Below are positions 61,711 to 64,000 of a stretch of DNA of 64,000 bases, piece after piece (within the stretch, counting starts at the first letter, position 1; each line of letters begins with the position of its first letter). Where the stretch lies: NCBI GenBank assembly GCA_046233135.1, contig JBJXHN010000013.1, forward strand, positions 36,192 to 100,191, read 5' to 3'. The DNA comes from JBJXHN01 sp046233135. Lineage in GTDB: Bacteria; Pseudomonadota; Alphaproteobacteria; Rhodospirillales; Rhodospirillaceae. Position numbers and translations under genes: made by a program. The notes under the pieces are model-generated. The model made no database searches. It was not told the DNA's origin and saw only the letters and a program-made list of their open reading frames with translations.

Positions 61711-63405
61711 ATGGCACATCCCTTGGTGCAACGCGCTTTCGAGCTTGCCCAGTCCCGGGACGGGGCAGAAGAGGCCGGGGCTCTGTGCATTGCCAGACTG
61801 ATCGATGCCCCGGACGACAGTGAGGCCTTGTTCATTCTTGGGGTAACCTATCGACATCGCAATATGACGGAGCAGGCGCTGGCCTGTTACCGCCGCGCTT
61901 ATGTCCTGAGCGATTGGTACACGGCCGCCGTGTTCAATATGGGGCGTTGCCTGCATACCTTGGGTCATTATGAGCAGGCTGTCGAGGCCTTCCGCAAAGC
62001 CCGTGCGGATTGGCCGGATGATCCGTTGGTGGCCTTTTGCCTCGGGGATTCTTATACCGCTCTGCAAGATTACGAGGCGGCGGCGGAAGGCTATGACGCC
62101 TGTACGAAGTTGTCGCAAGACACTAAGGCCTATGCCAATAAAGCCATGTGCTTACGGCAATTGGGACGGATAGACGAGGCGGAAGAGGCCTATCGGCAGG
62201 CTGTGCGGCTTGAACCGGATTTTGATTCGGCCTGGTTCGGTTTGGGAATTGTCGCGCGCATGCAGGGGCAGCCGACGGCGGCCATCGCCGCTTTCTCGCG
62301 ATCGATCCGGATAACCCCCGACGGCTGTCGAGGGTGGTTTCAGTCTTCCGGCATGCACCTGATGCTGGGAGACTACGGGTCGGCCCTGCGCCAGAGTGAG
62401 GCGGCCATCGCGCGAGATCCGCAGGAGTTTTACGCCTATTGCTACCGGGCGGAGGCTCTGGAGGGACTGGGGCATGCTGAGGCCGCCTACGCGGCCTACG
62501 GTCGGGCGCGGAAGGTAAATTTGGGCTACGGGATGCCGGAAACGCGGCGTCTGATGTATCGATTGCGCCAGTCCTATGGCCCCCCCCGGATGGACCCGGC
62601 AAAGGCCCCGGTGGGAACCGGAGAGAAGGGGTTGGTGACGATGCGGTCGTTGGGGGCGAACGGCCGCTTCGGGAATCAAATCCTGCAATACGGCTTTCTG
62701 CGCTTGTATGCGGCCCGACACGGGGTGCGGTATCAGGTATCGGAGTGGATGGGGCAATACCTGTTCGATCTGGTGGATCCGACTGCAGAAGCCCTGTTCC
62801 CGGTGTACGAAGAGGCTTGGGGCGGGCTGGAGTCTTCCTTGATCGAGGCCCGGCCGAAGGTTCAGGTGAATCGGGATGTGGAGGGGTATTTCTGCCGCAG
62901 CACGCATTTCATGGCGGGCGGGAAAGCCCTGTTTCGCAGCCTTTTTACGCCCGGCGAGCGGTTCCGGTCCCGCCTGGACGAGGCGGTCGCGGCCTTGAGG
63001 TCCCGTGGCCGGACGATTGTGGCGGTGCATATTCGTCGGGGAGATTTCGGCTGGGGGCCGTTCTGGGTCGCGCCGGTGAAATGGTACCGGACGTGGCTGG
63101 CGCGCTTGTGGCCGTTTCTGGCTGATCCCGTTCTCTATGTGGCCAGCGATGCGCCGGGGATGGCCGCAGCTTTTGCGGAGTATAACCCGGTGACTTTGGA
63201 CGATATCGGCGGACCGATTCCCGACTTGGCCTTTTTTGTGGACCATGTGGTTCTGAGTCGGGCTGATGTGGTCGGGATTTCCAACAGCACCTTTTCGTTC
63301 ACCGCGACCATGTTGAACGAGACGGGCACGCTGTTCTTCCGGCCGGATAAACATCGGCAGGAGATGGTGCCTTATGATCCCTGGAATGCCGACGTGTTGA
63401 TCTGA
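61711..63405 (+). CDS. TPR-repeat protein fused to a GT11-like glycosyltransferase
   Basis: 564-residue fusion. Residues about 1-300 are seven or more tetratricopeptide repeats (for example ALFILGVTYRHRNMTEQALA, AVFNMGRCLHTLGHYEQAVE, AYANKAMCLRQLGRIDEAEE). The C-terminal part (from about 305) has GRFGNQILQYGFLRL, the fucosyltransferase motif VAVHIRRGDFGWGPF, and ISNSTFSFTATML, as in alpha-1,2-fucosyltransferases of family GT11. It should be a cytoplasmic or membrane-associated sugar transferase. ATG 61711 has AAAGGG upstream. Codon use is a little less GC-rich than that of neighbours. Confidence 0.82.
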   Translation: MAHPLVQRAFELAQSRDGAEEAGALCIARLIDAPDDSEALFILGVTYRHRNMTEQALACYRRAYVLSDWYTAAVFNMGRCLHTLGHYEQAVEAFRKARADWPDDPLVAFCLGDSYTALQDYEAAAEGYDACTKLSQDTKAYANKAMCLRQLGRIDEAEEAYRQAVRLEPDFDSAWFGLGIVARMQGQPTAAIAAFSRSIRITPDGCRGWFQSSGMHLMLGDYGSALRQSEAAIARDPQEFYAYCYRAEALEGLGHAEAAYAAYGRARKVNLGYGMPETRRLMYRLRQSYGPPRMDPAKAPVGTGEKGLVTMRSLGANGRFGNQILQYGFLRLYAARHGVRYQVSEWMGQYLFDLVDPTAEALFPVYEEAWGGLESSLIEARPKVQVNRDVEGYFCRSTHFMAGGKALFRSLFTPGERFRSRLDEAVAALRSRGRTIVAVHIRRGDFGWGPFWVAPVKWYRTWLARLWPFLADPVLYVASDAPGMAAAFAEYNPVTLDDIGGPIPDLAFFVDHVVLSRADVVGISNSTFSFTATMLNETGTLFFRPDKHRQEMVPYDPWNADVLI

Positions 63406-63438
63406 GGTTGATCAGCAGAGTATACGAATCGCTCATAT

Positions 63439-63476
63439 CCTCCCGTTCCGGTCAGATCCGGGGCGGGAGGTTTTTT
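63439..63476 (+). terminator. Intrinsic terminator after the glycosyltransferase gene
   Basis: CCTCCCG (63439-63445) pairs with CGGGAGG (63464-63470), followed by TTTTTTG. The loop is 18 nt and can pair internally. Confidence 0.85.
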
Positions 63477-63520
63477 GTTTGGGAAAAATGGGACGAAGTC
63501 TGTTCTGGTCCGAAAAGTAT

Positions 63521-63552
63521 CAAGGGCCTGGCCATTGCTGGCCAAGCCCTTG
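63521..63552. terminator. Second hairpin next to the IS end
   Basis: CAAGGGC (63521-63527) pairs with GCCCTTG (63546-63552), extended by GGCC pairing inside. ATTTGATT follows. It lies between the gene-end terminator and the IS boundary, and may belong to a gene whose remainder was displaced by the insertion. Confidence 0.5.
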
Positions 63553-63566
63553 ATTTGATTGGTGGG

Positions 63567-64000
63567 TGAACCGCCCCGGGATTGCCGGAGGCATTGAAGT
63601 GTGAGTCCTACGCGGCCAGTAAGGTCTCCCTCAAGGCCTGATAATAGCGTGCTTCGGCCTCGGCGGGGGAATGTTCCCGATCGAGGAGAGCAGTCGGCGA
63701 TTGTTGAACCAGTCCACCCATTCGAGAGTGGCGAATTCCACGTCTTCCAGGTTTCTCCAGGGTCCTTTCCGGCGAATGACCTCGGTCTTGTAGAGGCCAT
63801 TGATCGTCTTGGCCAAGGCATTGTCGTGACTATCGCCGACACTTCCCACGGAGGGTTCGATCCCGGCGCCTGTCAGACGCTCGGTATATTTGATCGACAC
63901 ATACTGGCTCCCCCTGTCGCTGTGATGGACCAGCCCCGCATCGCGGTGGGGCTGCCGGTCGTGGAGAGCCTGTTCCAGGGCATCCAGGACAAAGGCTGTC
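63567..64000 (-). mobile_element. IS3-family insertion sequence, right end (continues past the window)
   Basis: Begins at TGAACCGCCCCGGG (63567-63580), a terminal inverted repeat start of the TG...CA type, and includes the C-terminal half of a transposase on the minus strand. Only one end is inside the window, so target duplication cannot be checked. Confidence 0.75.
63608..64000 (-). pseudogene. IS3-family transposase (OrfB/DDE domain), frameshifted and active-site altered, partial
   Basis: Visible protein is the rve integrase core of an IS3 OrfB: GLVHHSDRGSQYVSIKYTE (second Asp region), GSVGDSHDNALAKTINGLYK and ATLEWVDWFNNRRLLSSIGN. The conserved glutamate expected in the ALAETING motif is lysine here (AAG at 63810-63808). 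After NIPP a five-G run (63665-63669 on the plus strand) lacks one base; restoring it would give AEAEARYYQALRETLLAA and a stop at 63610-63608. As it stands the frame ends early at 63631. Its 5' part is beyond the window. Likely inactive. Confidence 0.8.

Overview
The window is GC-rich, densely coded chromosomal DNA from an alphaproteobacterium, most likely a denitrifying or facultatively anaerobic member of the Rhodospirillales. The class assignment rests on a circularly permuted two-piece tmRNA gene (61240-61540, minus) with tag ANDNVELAAAA, an alphaproteobacterial SspB, a GcvA-like LysR pair and a DUF1127 protein. The order-level assignment is inference from gene content. No rRNA, tRNA or CRISPR array was seen.

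0-8.5 kb: a nos operon for nitrous oxide reduction on the minus strand, transcribed nosR-nosZ-nosD-nosF-nosY, with nosY running off the window. Divergent from it are a double ferritin-like protein and one or two very small ORFs. 8.5-14 kb: a sensor histidine kinase in an operon with an amino-acid-binding-type periplasmic protein, then two LAS-type zinc peptidases (MepA and a Tat-exported DUF882/YcbK protein). 14-19 kb: a CoA-transferase/acetyl-CoA hydrolase, a DUF1499 protein and the hydrogenase maturation genes hypA-hypB-hypC-hypE; hypD is missing between hypC and hypE. 19-24.5 kb: two small unknown proteins, a TolC-type outer membrane protein, a sulfatase-modifying-factor-like protein and an ABC-F ATPase.

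24.5-27 kb: an FNR-type promoter drives an octaheme cytochrome c of the tetrathionate-reductase family plus a cytochrome b561-like membrane subunit. 27-35 kb: a single-domain asparaginase, alanine dehydrogenase, a putrescine/spermidine ABC transporter (potFGHI) and a divergent FAD amine oxidase of the gamma-glutamylputrescine oxidase type, then a class I cytochrome c. 36-45.4 kb: rpoH (heat-shock sigma factor), a lysine-2,3-aminomutase-like radical SAM enzyme, a chemoreceptor, a prolyl-tRNA editing protein, an FAD-linked 2-hydroxyacid dehydrogenase and several small or unknown genes.

45.4-48.4 kb: two paralogous divergent modules, each a DUF1127-type small protein opposite a GcvA-like LysR regulator, with a nearly identical 16-nt element in both intergenic regions. 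48.4-51.7 kb is the most accessory-looking part: a lipoprotein with lower GC, a 2-oxoglutarate/Fe(II) oxygenase and a 649-residue protein that I cannot assign. 51.8-57.2 kb: a porin and a 1250-residue AsmA-family protein that ends at a perfect 27-bp hairpin. 57.2-61.6 kb: a ribbon-helix-helix protein, an alpha/beta hydrolase, a TfoX-domain protein, class I fumarase, SspB and the tmRNA gene, so a tag-encoding RNA sits next to the adaptor that delivers tagged proteins to ClpXP. 61.7-64 kb: a TPR-glycosyltransferase (GT11-like) fusion and the end of an IS3-family insertion sequence whose transposase carries a frameshift and a Glu-to-Lys change in its DDE motif.

The respiratory genes (nos, octaheme cytochrome, class I fumarase, hyp) fit a cell that switches between oxygen and alternative electron acceptors. 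Starts were moved to internal ATG/GTG/TTG codons wherever a ribosome binding site, signal peptide or operon overlap favoured them.
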